This document shows positions 23,316-31,839 of a DNA stretch of 35,074 nt, piece by piece. The translations under genes and the position numbers were made by a program. This stretch comes from an uncultured Acetobacter sp. (lineage in GTDB: Bacteria; Pseudomonadota; Alphaproteobacteria; Acetobacterales; Acetobacteraceae), in the NCBI GenBank assembly GCA_937900755.1, contig CALCDN010000166.1, positions 1-35,074 on the forward strand, written 5' to 3'. Below the pieces are notes generated by a model that was given only the letters and a program-made list of their open reading frames with translations, was not told the origin of the DNA and ran no database searches. The first letter of the stretch is position 1. Every line of letters begins with the position of its first letter.

Positions 23316-24595
23316 CGATCAACTTCCCCAAACACAAGATCAAGCGACCCGATAATGGCCACCATGTCGGCCAGCATGCCGCGCCGCGAAAGCTCATCTA
23401 TGGCCTGCAGATGTGCAAAACCCGTCGGGCGGATTTTGCACCGGTACGGCCTGTTGCTGCCATCCGCCACCAGATAGACGCCAAACTCCCCTTTCGGGCT
23501 TTCCACTGCCGTGTAGGTCGAACCCGCGGGCACATGGTAGCCTTCGCTAAAGAGCTTGAAGTGATGAATAAGGGCCTCCATGGACCGCTTCATGTCCGCT
23601 CTGGGCGGCGGGCTGAACTTGGGGTCCTGTACCTTGATGTCCCCAGCCTGCATCTGGCTCAGGCATTGCTCAATAATCTTGACGCTTTCACGCATTTCCG
23701 CCACGCGCACCAGATAGCGATCATAGGAATCGCCCTGCCGTGTCACGGGTACGTTGAAGTCAACCTTATGGTAATTGTCATAGGGCTGGTTACGCCTGAG
23801 GTCCCATGGTACGCCGGACGCGCGCAGGCACGGGCCACTAAAGCCCCACGCAAGAGCCTGCTCGGTTGTAAAAACACCAATACCAACCGTGCGTTGTTTC
23901 CATATCCTGTTTTCTGTCAACAGTCCTTCCAGCGCATCAATCCACGCCGGGAATTCCCTGGTCCAAACCCCGATCCGGTCTTCCAGGCTGGCCGGGATGT
24001 CCCGCGCAACCCCACCGGGACGAAAATAATTGGCATGAAAGCGCGCGCCGGATGCCGCTTCGTAAAACTCCAGAAGCTTTTCGCGCTCTTCATATCCCCA
24101 CAAGGCGGGAGTAACCGCGCCGCAATCCAGACCCATGGCGGTCAGATTGAGAATATGGTTTAAAATACGCGTAATTTCCGCAAACATGACACGCAGCCAC
24201 TTGGCGCGTTCTGGAATGTCGATCCCCAGCAGTTTTTCCGTGGCCAGGGCAAAAGCCTGCTCCTCACACATGGGAGAGACATAATCCAGGCGGTCAAAAT
24301 ACGGCAGTGCTTTTTGATAGGTCTTGTATTCAATCAGCTTTTCCGTACCCCGGTGCAAAAGCCCGATATGCGGCACGGCGCGCGCAACAAGTTCCCCTTC
24401 CATTTCCAGCACCAGACGGAGCACACCATGAGCCGATGGATGCTGCGGGCCAAAATTGAGGGCGTGGGAGTCTATCTCGACAACTTTTTTTTCCACTTCC
24501 AAAGCCTGCTCTTCTGGCAAAAGGCTTTGGGGAATATCGTCTCGCAGGACAGTTTGAGCAAAAGCGAGAGATTCCGTGTTTTTCTGCTCTGTCAT
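23312..24595 (-). CDS. nuoD: NADH-quinone oxidoreductase subunit D
   Basis: 49-kDa subunit that forms the quinone-reduction site together with NuoB. The 427-residue protein contains LNFGPQHPSAHGVLRLVLEMEGE (His residues of the quinone site), LHRGTEKLIEYKTYQKALPYFDRLDYVSPMCEEQAF, and the closing GSLDLVFGEVDR. An N-terminal stretch of about 40 residues precedes the conserved core and looks unstructured. The ATG at 24595 shares one base with the nuoC stop. nuoC and nuoD are separate genes, unlike the E. coli fusion. Confidence 0.97.
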   Translation of the reverse strand: MTEQKNTESLAFAQTVLRDDIPQSLLPEEQALEVEKKVVEIDSHALNFGPQHPSAHGVLRLVLEMEGELVARAVPHIGLLHRGTEKLIEYKTYQKALPYFDRLDYVSPMCEEQAFALATEKLLGIDIPERAKWLRVMFAEITRILNHILNLTAMGLDCGAVTPALWGYEEREKLLEFYEAASGARFHANYFRPGGVARDIPASLEDRIGVWTREFPAWIDALEGLLTENRIWKQRTVGIGVFTTEQALAWGFSGPCLRASGVPWDLRRNQPYDNYHKVDFNVPVTRQGDSYDRYLVRVAEMRESVKIIEQCLSQMQAGDIKVQDPKFSPPPRADMKRSMEALIHHFKLFSEGYHVPAGSTYTAVESPKGEFGVYLVADGSNRPYRCKIRPTGFAHLQAIDELSRRGMLADMVAIIGSLDLVFGEVDR

Positions 24596-25254
24596 CAGCC
24601 GGACCTCTTCATACCCTGCCGGACCTCGTGCGCTTTTTCATCCCCTGGCAGGGTCAACATCCCTTCCCACGGAGACACAAAATCAAAATCACGAAAATCC
24701 TGCGTTAATGTCACAGGTTCTTTAACAACCTGCCTGCGCTCCACATCATAGCGCACCTCTTCGTACCCGGTGAGCGGGAAGTCCTTGCGGAGCGGATGCC
24801 CTTCAAACCCGTTATCGGTCAGAATTCTGCGCAAATCCGGCTGACCGGAGAACAGCACGCCAAACAGGTCGTAACATTCCCGCTCCCACCATGTCGCACA
24901 GGGCCAGAGATGGTGCACCGAGGGCACGGCACTATACTCATCCGTGCTGACCACAACCCGGATACGCCGGTTATAGGTCACCGACAGCAGGTTATAGACC
25001 ACCTCGAACCGCTCCGCGCGGGCGGGGAAATCCACACCGCAAAGGTCCATCAACTGCTCAAACCGGTAACGCGGGTCATCACGCAAAAGGGCCAGAAACG
25101 GCAGAAGATGCGCGCGCGTTGTACGCACGACCAACTCACCCTTCTCCACCGCCGCATAGGAGACATGCGGTTCAGACGCGAGAAACGAAAAAGCCAGAGA
25201 GCACAACTGCCCTTCCAGCCGGGCCTGCCTTGGATTTACAGAAATATCAGCCAC
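24595..25254 (-). CDS. nuoC: NADH-quinone oxidoreductase subunit C
   Basis: 30-kDa peripheral-arm subunit without cofactor, 219 residues. Signature stretches are YRFEQLMDLCGVDFPARAERFEVVYNLLSVTYNRRIRV, WWERECYDLFGVLFSGQPDLRRILTDNGFEGHPLRKDFPLTGYEEVRYD, and VTLTQDFRDFDFVSPWEG. The start is a GTG at 25254 that overlaps the end of nuoB by 8 bases; AGGGA lies about 9 bases upstream. Stop shares one base with the nuoD ATG. Confidence 0.96.
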   Translation of the reverse strand: MADISVNPRQARLEGQLCSLAFSFLASEPHVSYAAVEKGELVVRTTRAHLLPFLALLRDDPRYRFEQLMDLCGVDFPARAERFEVVYNLLSVTYNRRIRVVVSTDEYSAVPSVHHLWPCATWWERECYDLFGVLFSGQPDLRRILTDNGFEGHPLRKDFPLTGYEEVRYDVERRQVVKEPVTLTQDFRDFDFVSPWEGMLTLPGDEKAHEVRQGMKRSG

Positions 25255-25810
25255 GGAGAATGGTCCCTGTCCGACGAATTTTTTTCTGGAGCAACATAAT
25301 GCCGTAGATCAATGCCTCAGCCGTAGGGGGGCAACCGGGTACATACACATCCACGGGCACAATACGGTCGCAACCGCGCACAACGGAGTAGGAATAATGG
25401 TAATACCCCCCGCCATTGGCGCATGACCCCATGGAAATAACCCAGCGCGGCTCCGCCATCTGTTCATACAAACGGCGCAGAACCGGAGCCATTTTGTTGG
25501 TCAGCGTGCCCGCCACAATCATAACATCGGACTGCCGGGGCGACCCGCGGGGAATAATGCCCATACGGTCCAGGTCATAGCGGGGCATATATGCGTGGAT
25601 CATTTCCACAGCACAACATGCAAGCCCGAATGACATGGGCCACAGACTACCTGTGCGTCCCCAGTTGACCAACTTGTCCAAACTGGCGACCACAAACCCC
25701 TTTTCAGCCAGAACACCCGTAATGCCACGCACCACGGCGTCCTGCTCCGGTCCGGGTGGCAGGGCCTCCCTGTTCCACATAATGGCGTTTTCGTCGTGAT
25801 GTGTGGTCAT
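25247..25810 (-). CDS. nuoB: NADH-quinone oxidoreductase subunit B
   Basis: Carries cluster N2, the terminal iron-sulfur centre that reduces quinone. The 187-residue protein shows ligands Cys65-Cys66 (GLACCAVEM), Cys130 (GSCANGGGYYHYSYSVVRG) and Cys160 (VPGCPPTAEALIYGI). WGRTGSLWPMSFGLACC is family-typical. The ATG at 25810 follows nuoA by 12 bases; the stop overlaps the nuoC GTG. Confidence 0.97.
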   Translation of the reverse strand: MTTHHDENAIMWNREALPPGPEQDAVVRGITGVLAEKGFVVASLDKLVNWGRTGSLWPMSFGLACCAVEMIHAYMPRYDLDRMGIIPRGSPRQSDVMIVAGTLTNKMAPVLRRLYEQMAEPRWVISMGSCANGGGYYHYSYSVVRGCDRIVPVDVYVPGCPPTAEALIYGIMLLQKKIRRTGTILRG

Positions 25811-25822
25811 GCTGGCGTCCCC

Positions 25823-26188
25823 TCAATCCCAATCCAGCGCGCCTTTGCGCCATTCGTACAAAAAACCGATCCCCAGCACGGCTAAAAAGCCAAGCATGGA
25901 CAAAAAGCCAAACAGCCCGATCCGTCCAAGGCTGATCGCCCACGGAAACAGAAAAGCGACTTCAAGATCGAAGATAATGAAAAGAATGGCGACCAGATAA
26001 AAGCGCACGTCAAAGCGGCGCCTGGCATCATCAAAAGGGCCAAACCCGCACTCATACGCCGTGAGTTTTTCAGGGTACGGTTTTTGGTGTCCGCTCAGCA
26101 AAGCCATACCTAGCATGGCGGCCGCAATGACAACCGAAACACAACCAAAAATCAGAACCGGGGCATAATCGCCGAGAACAGACTGCAT
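25823..26188 (-). CDS. nuoA: NADH-quinone oxidoreductase subunit A
   Basis: First gene of the complex I operon, a three-helix membrane subunit near the quinone site. The 121-residue protein contains the conserved loop KLTAYECGFGPFDDARRRFDVRFYLVAILFIIFDLEVAFLFPW; its Cys lies on the mobile TM1-2 loop. The ATG at 26188 was chosen because AGGA lies 8 bases upstream; a GTG at 26203 could add five residues but has no better site. The long TM3 ends at YEWRKGALDWD. Confidence 0.96.
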   Translation of the reverse strand: MQSVLGDYAPVLIFGCVSVVIAAAMLGMALLSGHQKPYPEKLTAYECGFGPFDDARRRFDVRFYLVAILFIIFDLEVAFLFPWAISLGRIGLFGFLSMLGFLAVLGIGFLYEWRKGALDWD

Positions 26189-26211
26189 GGAAAATTCCTG
26201 CACGCATGAAA

Positions 26212-26241
26212 AGCTTGTAATAAGCTGTTTGATGCAGTCAC
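26212..26241 (-). promoter_or_regulatory. Candidate nuoA promoter with overlapping palindrome
   Basis: Minus-strand -35 GTGACT (plus 26236-26241), 16-base spacer, -10 TACAAG (plus 26214-26219), each about 4 of 6 matches. An inverted repeat AGCTT-GTAAT-AAGCT at 26212-26226 covers the -10 and could be a regulator site. The rest of the 26189-26324 gap showed nothing else clear. Confidence 0.3.
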
Positions 26242-26324
26242 CCTAGACCCGCAACATGCAGACGACCATGCACGAACGCGTATAGTTGCAGCCACTTTGT
26301 TGTGAGGGAGATTTTTCTGGCAGC

Positions 26325-26358
26325 AAAAAAAATGGCCTCCCCTTTTCTGGAGAAGCCA
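26325..26358 (-). terminator. Intrinsic terminator after tRNA-Val
   Basis: Minus-strand hairpin TGGCTTCTCC-AGAAAA-GGGGAGGCCA (two G-U pairs) followed by eight T. It isolates the nuo operon from transcription coming through tRNA-Val. Confidence 0.85.
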
Positions 26359-26405
26359 AAAACAGGGGCCACAAACCCTGCGCCACAACATAAAATGCTG
26401 GGATA

Positions 26406-26480
26406 TGGTGGGCGATGACGGGATCGAACCGCCGACCCTCTCGGTGTAAACGAGATGCTCTACCGCTAAGCTAATCGCCC
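26406..26480 (-). tRNA. tRNA-Val (anticodon UAC)
   Basis: Complete 75-base cloverleaf with encoded CCA. The acceptor GGGCGAT pairs with ATCGCCC; the D arm is GCTTAGCGGTAGAGC; anticodon stem TCTCG/CGAGA encloses loop TTTACAC, giving anticodon TAC; the T loop is TTCGATC. It lies between hupB and nuoA with its own terminator downstream. Confidence 0.97.
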
Positions 26481-26496
26481 GCGCCCTATGTGTCAT

Positions 26497-26542
26497 AAAA
26501 CAAAACGGCCGACAACCTCTTTTTGAAAGAAATTGCCGGCCG
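26497..26542 (-). terminator. Intrinsic terminator of hupB
   Basis: Minus-strand stem CGGCCGGCAA pairs with TTGTCGGCCG (one G-U pair) around a 17-base loop, followed by TTTTGTTTT. It ends only about 17 bases before the mature tRNA-Val begins. Confidence 0.8.
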
Positions 26543-26567
26543 CTCTGAAATAAAGTCTGAAGGCGAA

Positions 26568-26855
26568 TTAGCTGCTGACAGCGTCCTTCAGTGCCTTGCC
26601 CGGCTTGAAGCGGACAGAGGTAGAAGCCGGAATATCAATTTCCTCGCCGGTACGGGGGTTACGGCCTTTGGCGGCCTTGCGGGTTGCGGTCACAAATGTG
26701 CCAAAGCCCACCAGACGCACTTCCTGCTTTTTGGACAGAGCTTTTTCAATCGCACCGAATACGGCGTCGACCACTTCTCCGGCCTTAGCCTTCGGCAGGT
26801 CAACGGCCTCTGCTACTGCTGAGACGAGCTCCTGCTTGTTAAGCGGCTTCTCCAT
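26568..26855 (-). CDS. hupB: DNA-binding protein HU
   Basis: Small nucleoid protein that bends DNA, acting as a dimer. The 95-residue protein has the HU helical N-terminus (MEKPLNKQELVSAVAEAVDLPKAKAGEVVDAVFGAIEKALSK), the core VRLVGFGTFVTATRKAAKGRNPRTGEEIDIPAS with the DNA-intercalating NP at the arm tip, and VRFKPGKALKDAV. The ATG at 26855 was chosen over 26879 because the HU fold begins there and AAGG lies 8 bases upstream. It follows lon on the same strand but has its own promoter candidate and terminator. Confidence 0.96.
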   Translation of the reverse strand: MEKPLNKQELVSAVAEAVDLPKAKAGEVVDAVFGAIEKALSKKQEVRLVGFGTFVTATRKAAKGRNPRTGEEIDIPASTSVRFKPGKALKDAVSS

Positions 26856-26929
26856 CTTACGCCTTTCACTTTCTTTCAATTCATAGGAGCGACGGGCGGG
26901 TTTCGTCCGCCTCTCCGCTGCCTGAACGC

Positions 26930-26957
26930 ACTATGAAGCCGTTTTTTCTTACGTCAA
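26930..26957 (-). promoter_or_regulatory. Candidate hupB promoter
   Basis: Minus-strand -35 TTGACG (plus 26952-26957), 16-base spacer, -10 CATAGT (plus 26930-26935). The predicted leader of about 68 bases contains a GC-rich hairpin at about 26888-26920 without a T-tract, which may affect hupB expression or mark the end of the lon transcript. Confidence 0.5.
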
Positions 26958-26996
26958 CCAAGCAAACGCAAACTTCGGTCTTCTCATGCATTTTGG

Positions 26997-29498
26997 TTAA
27001 TGCGGCAGCACGGGAACAACTGTCTGTGCGCCATTGCCGGGCACTGTTTCGGGCACATCTTCCCAATGAATCGGCGTGGGCTGGCTCACCAGGGCGCGGG
27101 CCAGAACTTCGTCCACATGCGAAACGGGCACAATTTCCAGATTCTTCTTCACGCTGTCAGGAATTTCCGCCAGGTCTTTCTCGTTTTCCTGCGGAATAAA
27201 CACCGTGCGAATACCAGAACGAACAGCCGCCAGAAGCTTTTCCTTGAGCCCGCCAATGGCCAGCACCCGCCCCCTGAGCGTGATTTCACCCGTCATGGCG
27301 ACATCCCGCCGGATGGGAATCCCGGTTAAAACACTTACCAGAGATGTCACCATGGCCACACCGGCCGAAGGACCATCTTTAGGAGTCGCGCCTTCAGGGA
27401 CATGCACATGAAAACTGCGTTTGTCGAAGATGGTTGGCACGATTCCAAAGCTGGCCGCCCGACTCCGCACAAAGGAGAACGCAGCCGAAATGCTCTCCTT
27501 CATCACATCACCCAGCTTGCCGGTTTCCAAAATACCGCCCTTGCCAGGCACCATAACGCTCTCGATGGTCAGGATTTCGCCGCCCACCTCGGTCCAGGCC
27601 AGACCGGTGACAACGCCCACCATGTCCTCTGCCTCGGTCTCACCGTAGCGGAAGCGCTGCACACCTGCGTATTTTTCCAGGTTGCGCGCCGTTACGGAAA
27701 CCTTCTTGGCCTTGCCGGTCACGATCTCCTTGACCGCCTTGCGGGCAAGCTTGGCCAGTTCGCGCTCAAGGTTACGCACCCCTGCCTCACGCGTGTAATA
27801 CCGGATGACGTCGCGCAGGGCTTCCTCGTTGATCGACCACTCGCCCGGCTTGAGGTTATGCGCCTCCACCTGTTTGCCAATGAGGTGCCGCTTGGCGATC
27901 TCGACCTTCTCATCTTCCGTGTAACCGGAGAGACGGATGACCTCCATACGGTCCAGCAACGGCTGGGGCATGTCCAGGCTGTTGGCTGTTGTCACGAACA
28001 TCACATCGGACAGGTCGTAATCAACCTCCAGGTAATGGTCGGCAAATGTGCCGTTCTGCTCAGGGTCCAGCACCTCCAGCAGGGCGGATGACGGGTCTCC
28101 CCGCCAGTCAGAACCCAGCTTGTCGATTTCATCGAGCAGGAAAAGCGGGTTGGACACCTTCGCCTTCTTCATGCCCTGGATGATCTTGCCCGGCATGGAG
28201 CCGATATAGGTGCGGCGATGGCGTCGGGTTTCGGCTTCATCCCGGACACCACCGCGCGACATGCGCACGTACTGCCGTCCCGTTGCCTTGGCGATGGAGC
28301 GTGCAAGGGACGTCTTGCCCACGCCCGGAGGCCCGACAAGGCACAGAATCGGCCCCTTGAGCTTTTGCGAACGGCTCTGGACCGCCAGATATTCCAGAAT
28401 ACGTTCCTTGACCTTTTCCAGCCCGTAGTGGTCGGCGTCCAGAACCTCTTCCGCCTCACCCAGGTCATGGCGCACCTTGGTCCGCTTTTTCCACGGGATG
28501 CTCAAAATCCAGTCGAGGTAGTTCCGCACAACGCCGGACTCGGCGGACATCATGCTCATGCCACGCAGTTTTTTCAGCTCGCTCAGAGCCTTTTCCCGCG
28601 CTTCCTTGGAGAGCTTGGTCTTGGCGATCCGCTCTTCAATTTCGGCCGTTTCGTCCTTGCCGTCCTCACCTTCGCCCAGTTCTTTCTGAATGGCCTTGAG
28701 CTGCTCGTTCAGATAGTACTCGCGCTGTGTCTTTTCCATCTGGCGTTTGACACGGTTGCGGATCTTCTTTTCCACCTGAAGCACATCAATTTCGGCTTCA
28801 ATATGGCCAAAGACTTTTTCCAGCTGGCCCTGCACCGTTGGCGCTTCCAGAATTTCCTGCTTTTCGGAAATCTTGAGCGACAGGTGGCTGGTCACGGTAT
28901 CGGCCAGCTTGGACAGATCATTGATCTGGTTCAGGGACACCAGAACTTCGGACGCAATTTTCTTGTTGAGCTTCATATACTGCTCAAACTGCGACACAAT
29001 GGAACGGCCCAGAGCCTCGGCTTCCGGGCCTATGGCTGCCTCGGCTGGCATTTCCTCAATATCGGCCTCAAAGTGGCCATTCACCTCATGCAGCGCCTTG
29101 ACCCGCACACGGCGAACACCCTCGACCAGCACCTTGACCGTGCCATCAGGCAGCTTGAGCAGTTGCAAAATGGTGGAGAGCGTACCAACCCGATAAATGT
29201 CATCTGGCGTTGGGTCGTCCTGTGCCGCGTCCTTCTGGGCTACCAGCAGAATATGCCGGTCGTCCTTTGTGACCGAGTCCAGTGCCCGCACGGATTTTTC
29301 CCGCCCGACAAACAGCGGCACAATCATGTGGGGGAACACCACAATATCGCGTAGCGGCAGAACTGCCACATGCGCGCTTTTGGGTTCGGCTGTTACCGCC
29401 GTTGCTTCAACTGCGGTAACAGGCTGTTCGGACGCGACCGGAGCCGCCTGATCGCTTTTGCGCCTGCGCCGTGGTGCCGGTTTTTCGTTATCAGCCAT
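26997..29498 (-). CDS. lon: ATP-dependent protease Lon
   Basis: Cytosolic AAA+ serine protease that degrades misfolded and regulatory proteins. The 833-residue protein has the N-terminal substrate domain starting at VAVLPLRDIVVFPHMIVPLFVGREKS (about residue 44), a coiled-coil region, Walker A GPPGVGKTS, Walker B LFLLDEIDK and the protease domain with catalytic Ser711 (KDGPSAGVAM) and Lys754 (GGLKEKLLAA). Before the fold lies an extra arginine-rich then Ala/Val/Glu-rich stretch of about 43 residues. I chose the ATG at 29498 because GGAGG lies 8 bases upstream; ATG 29504 is too close to it. Heat-shock control is likely by analogy, but no clear sigma-32 box was seen. Confidence 0.97.
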   Translation of the reverse strand: MADNEKPAPRRRRKSDQAAPVASEQPVTAVEATAVTAEPKSAHVAVLPLRDIVVFPHMIVPLFVGREKSVRALDSVTKDDRHILLVAQKDAAQDDPTPDDIYRVGTLSTILQLLKLPDGTVKVLVEGVRRVRVKALHEVNGHFEADIEEMPAEAAIGPEAEALGRSIVSQFEQYMKLNKKIASEVLVSLNQINDLSKLADTVTSHLSLKISEKQEILEAPTVQGQLEKVFGHIEAEIDVLQVEKKIRNRVKRQMEKTQREYYLNEQLKAIQKELGEGEDGKDETAEIEERIAKTKLSKEAREKALSELKKLRGMSMMSAESGVVRNYLDWILSIPWKKRTKVRHDLGEAEEVLDADHYGLEKVKERILEYLAVQSRSQKLKGPILCLVGPPGVGKTSLARSIAKATGRQYVRMSRGGVRDEAETRRHRRTYIGSMPGKIIQGMKKAKVSNPLFLLDEIDKLGSDWRGDPSSALLEVLDPEQNGTFADHYLEVDYDLSDVMFVTTANSLDMPQPLLDRMEVIRLSGYTEDEKVEIAKRHLIGKQVEAHNLKPGEWSINEEALRDVIRYYTREAGVRNLERELAKLARKAVKEIVTGKAKKVSVTARNLEKYAGVQRFRYGETEAEDMVGVVTGLAWTEVGGEILTIESVMVPGKGGILETGKLGDVMKESISAAFSFVRSRAASFGIVPTIFDKRSFHVHVPEGATPKDGPSAGVAMVTSLVSVLTGIPIRRDVAMTGEITLRGRVLAIGGLKEKLLAAVRSGIRTVFIPQENEKDLAEIPDSVKKNLEIVPVSHVDEVLARALVSQPTPIHWEDVPETVPGNGAQTVVPVLPH

Positions 29499-29650
29499 CG
29501 TCATGACCTCCCGATAAGGACGATCGGTGCCGGGCACCCGTCTGGCGGCATACCCCTGCACTGAAGAAGGCACTCCCATAAAGGAGATACCCTTGTGTTG
29601 CTCTTATGTTGTTATGCCCACAACCCGGAACAATAGGGCAGAGGCAAGAA

Positions 29651-29679
29651 CAGCACGAACAGGTGACCCGCTCGTGCTG
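29651..29679 (-). terminator. Possible clpX terminator hairpin
   Basis: Inverted repeat CAGCACGA / TCGTGCTG with a 13-base loop, 24 bases after the clpX stop. On the minus strand it is followed only by a weak TTCTT stretch. The remaining clpX-lon gap (29499-29650) must hold the lon promoter, which could not be placed confidently. Confidence 0.45.
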
Positions 29680-29703
29680 CTTACGCCAAAATTCCGACCC
29701 GCC

Positions 29704-30969
29704 TTAGGCAGACTGCTCTGCCGGCACGTCCTTTTTCTTGCCATAGACATAAACCGGACTGGTTTTGCCATCGGCCACATCGCGGTTGACCACAACCTCC
29801 TCGACCGTATCGAGGCCGGGCAGGTCAAACATGGTGGACATGAGAATACTCTCCAGAATGGAGCGCAACCCACGAGCCCCCGTCTTGCGCACGATCGCCC
29901 TGTCCGCAATGGCCTTGAGCGCGTCTTCCGTAAAGGACAGTTCAACGTCCTCCATCTGGAACAGGCGCTGGTACTGCTTGACCAGAGCGTTCTTGGGTTC
30001 GGTCAGGATCTTGATCAGGGCCGCCTCGTCCAGGTCACCCAGCGTTGCCAGTACCGGCAACCGCCCGATGAATTCGGGAATAAGGCCGAACTTCATCAGG
30101 TCCTCGGGTTCGACATCATGCAGGATTTCGCCCATCCGGCGGTCATCAAGCGAGCGCACATCAGCCCCAAAGCCAATGCCCGTTCCCTTGCCACGGGCCG
30201 AGATGATCTTGTCCAGACCCGCAAAAGCCCCACCACAGATAAAGAGCATGTTGGTCGTATCCACCTGCAGGAATTCCTGCTGCGGGTGCTTGCGACCACC
30301 CTGGGGGGGTACGGAGGCAACAGTGCCTTCCATGAGCTTGAGCAGTGCCTGCTGCACGCCTTCGCCGCTGACATCGCGCGTTATGGAAGGGTTGTCCGAT
30401 TTTTTGGAAATCTTGTCGATTTCGTCAATATAGACAATCCCGCGCTGGGCGCGTTCCACGTTGTAGTCAGACGCCTGAAGCAGCTTGAGGATGATGTTTT
30501 CAACATCTTCCCCCACATACCCCGCTTCTGTCAGGGTTGTGGCATCGGCCATGGTGAAGGGCACATCGAGAATACGCGCCAGCGTCTGGGCCAGCAGCGT
30601 CTTGCCCGAACCCGTAGGCCCGATGAGCAGGATGTTGGACTTGGCGATTTCAACCTCACCAGCCTTGGTCACCTGCGACAGACGCTTGTAGTGGTTATGC
30701 ACCGCTACGGAGAGCACCTTCTTGGCCTGCATCTGACCGATGACGTAGTCATCCAGAACCTTGCAGATTTCCTTGGGAGTAGGAACACCCTCGCGCGACT
30801 TGACCTGCATGGTCTTGTTCTCTTCACGGATGATATCCATGCAGAGTTCAACACATTCATCGCAGATAAACACGGTGGGGCCAGCAATAAGCTTGCGCAC
30901 TTCATGCTGTGACTTGCCGCAGAACGAGCAATACAGCGTGTTCTTGGAATCCCCGGACTTTGCACTCAT
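29704..30969 (-). CDS. clpX: ATP-dependent Clp protease ATP-binding subunit ClpX
   Basis: AAA+ unfoldase that feeds substrates such as SsrA-tagged proteins into ClpP. The 421-residue protein has the N-terminal zinc-binding domain (Cys14, Cys17, Cys36, Cys39), Walker A GPTGSGKT at 117-124, the pore motif GYVGED near 150, Walker B IVYIDEID, the RKH loop in GGRKHPQQ, and FIGRLPV sensor region. An ISARGKGTGIGFGADVRS segment contains the IGF loop that docks on ClpP. Downstream of clpP with a 120-base gap; GGGGGAG lies before the ATG. Confidence 0.97.
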   Translation of the reverse strand: MSAKSGDSKNTLYCSFCGKSQHEVRKLIAGPTVFICDECVELCMDIIREENKTMQVKSREGVPTPKEICKVLDDYVIGQMQAKKVLSVAVHNHYKRLSQVTKAGEVEIAKSNILLIGPTGSGKTLLAQTLARILDVPFTMADATTLTEAGYVGEDVENIILKLLQASDYNVERAQRGIVYIDEIDKISKKSDNPSITRDVSGEGVQQALLKLMEGTVASVPPQGGRKHPQQEFLQVDTTNMLFICGGAFAGLDKIISARGKGTGIGFGADVRSLDDRRMGEILHDVEPEDLMKFGLIPEFIGRLPVLATLGDLDEAALIKILTEPKNALVKQYQRLFQMEDVELSFTEDALKAIADRAIVRKTGARGLRSILESILMSTMFDLPGLDTVEEVVVNRDVADGKTSPVYVYGKKKDVPAEQSA

Positions 30970-31017
30970 CAGCCCACTCCCCCGATCACCCCAGGCTCCA
31001 CAGAACCGGGAACCAAG

Positions 31018-31044
31018 CCCCGGACCTTTCCTGCATGCCCGGGG
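31018..31044. other. GC-rich hairpin between clpP and clpX
   Basis: CCCCGG at 31018-31023 pairs with CCGGGG at 31039-31044. It has no T-tract, so it is not a classical terminator; it could shift the clpP:clpX transcript ratio or protect an mRNA end. The rest of the 30970-31089 gap shows no gene. Confidence 0.3.
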
Positions 31045-31089
31045 ACAGACAGCCCCCTTATTGTAACAGGAAGCTTAAAGTATGCCAGA

Positions 31090-31743
31090 TTAAGGATGAC
31101 TTTTATCCTTTTTACCCGCTTCCGCCGCCTTGTGATGACTGATGACTTCATCCACAATACCAAAGGACTGGGCTTCGCCTGCGGACATGTAGCTGTCACG
31201 CTCCAGCTTCTGCTCAATTTCCTCAAGTGTGCGGCCGGTATGTTCACGGTAGATTTCGTTCAGGCGCTGACGGATAATCAGTATTTCCTTGGCCTGAATT
31301 TCTATATCGCTCGCCTGCCCCTGCGCACCGCCAGAAGGCTGGTGCACCATGACCCGTGCGTTGGGCAGCGCAAACCTGCGCCCCTTTTCGCCACCGGCCA
31401 GTAGCAGGGACCCCATGGAAGCCGCCTGACCGATGCACACCGTGCTGACCGGGCTGCGGATGTATTGCATGGTGTCATAAATAGCCAGACCAGCCGACAC
31501 AACGCCACCGGGGCTGTTGATGTAGAAGGAAATTTCCTTGGTCGGGTTCACACTTTCCAGATACAGAAGCTGCGCGGAGATAAGCGAAGCAACCTGATCA
31601 TAGACAGGCCCGGTCAGGAAGATGATCCGTTCCTGCAAAAGGCGGGAATAGATATCAAAAGCCCGCTCGCCGCGAGAGGTCTGCTCGACCACCATCGGCA
31701 CCAGTGCGTTGCTGAAAATCTCAACGGGATCACGATCCCTCAT
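31090..31743 (-). CDS. clpP: ATP-dependent Clp protease proteolytic subunit ClpP
   Basis: Serine protease that forms the barrel-shaped chamber of ClpXP and ClpAP. The 217-residue protein has catalytic Ser109 in GQAASMGS, His134 in VMVHQPSGG and the Asp in the ERDSYMSAGEA region; the N-terminal MRDRDPVEIFSNALVPMVVEQTSRGERAFDIYSRLLQERI is family-typical. I chose the ATG at 31743 with GGGA about 9 bases upstream; ATG 31752 adds three residues. It lies between tig and clpX, and a motif in its leader is shared with tig. Confidence 0.96.
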   Translation of the reverse strand: MRDRDPVEIFSNALVPMVVEQTSRGERAFDIYSRLLQERIIFLTGPVYDQVASLISAQLLYLESVNPTKEISFYINSPGGVVSAGLAIYDTMQYIRSPVSTVCIGQAASMGSLLLAGGEKGRRFALPNARVMVHQPSGGAQGQASDIEIQAKEILIIRQRLNEIYREHTGRTLEEIEQKLERDSYMSAGEAQSFGIVDEVISHHKAAEAGKKDKSHP

Positions 31744-31756
31744 ACCACTCATTCCC

Positions 31757-31777
31757 GTACAAAAAACTTAATCACCC
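31757..31777 (-). promoter_or_regulatory. Leader motif of clpP shared with tig
   Basis: On the minus strand this reads GGGTGA, five bases, then TTTTTTGTAC, ending 13 bases before the chosen clpP start. The same blocks with a four-base gap occur before tig (33278-33297). Function unknown. Confidence 0.4.
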
Positions 31778-31800
31778 CTCCCTGCCTCTGCCGTGGACAG

Positions 31801-31828
31801 AACCAGGGTCAGGCGTTCTGAATTCAAG
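31801..31828 (-). promoter_or_regulatory. Weak sigma-32-like promoter candidate for clpP
   Basis: Minus-strand CTTGAA (plus 31823-31828), the sigma-32 -35 core, followed after 15 bases by CCTGGTT, a poor match to the -10. ClpP is commonly under heat-shock control, which supports the idea, but the -10 does not. Confidence 0.25.
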
Positions 31829-31839
31829 ATAGAGATAAA

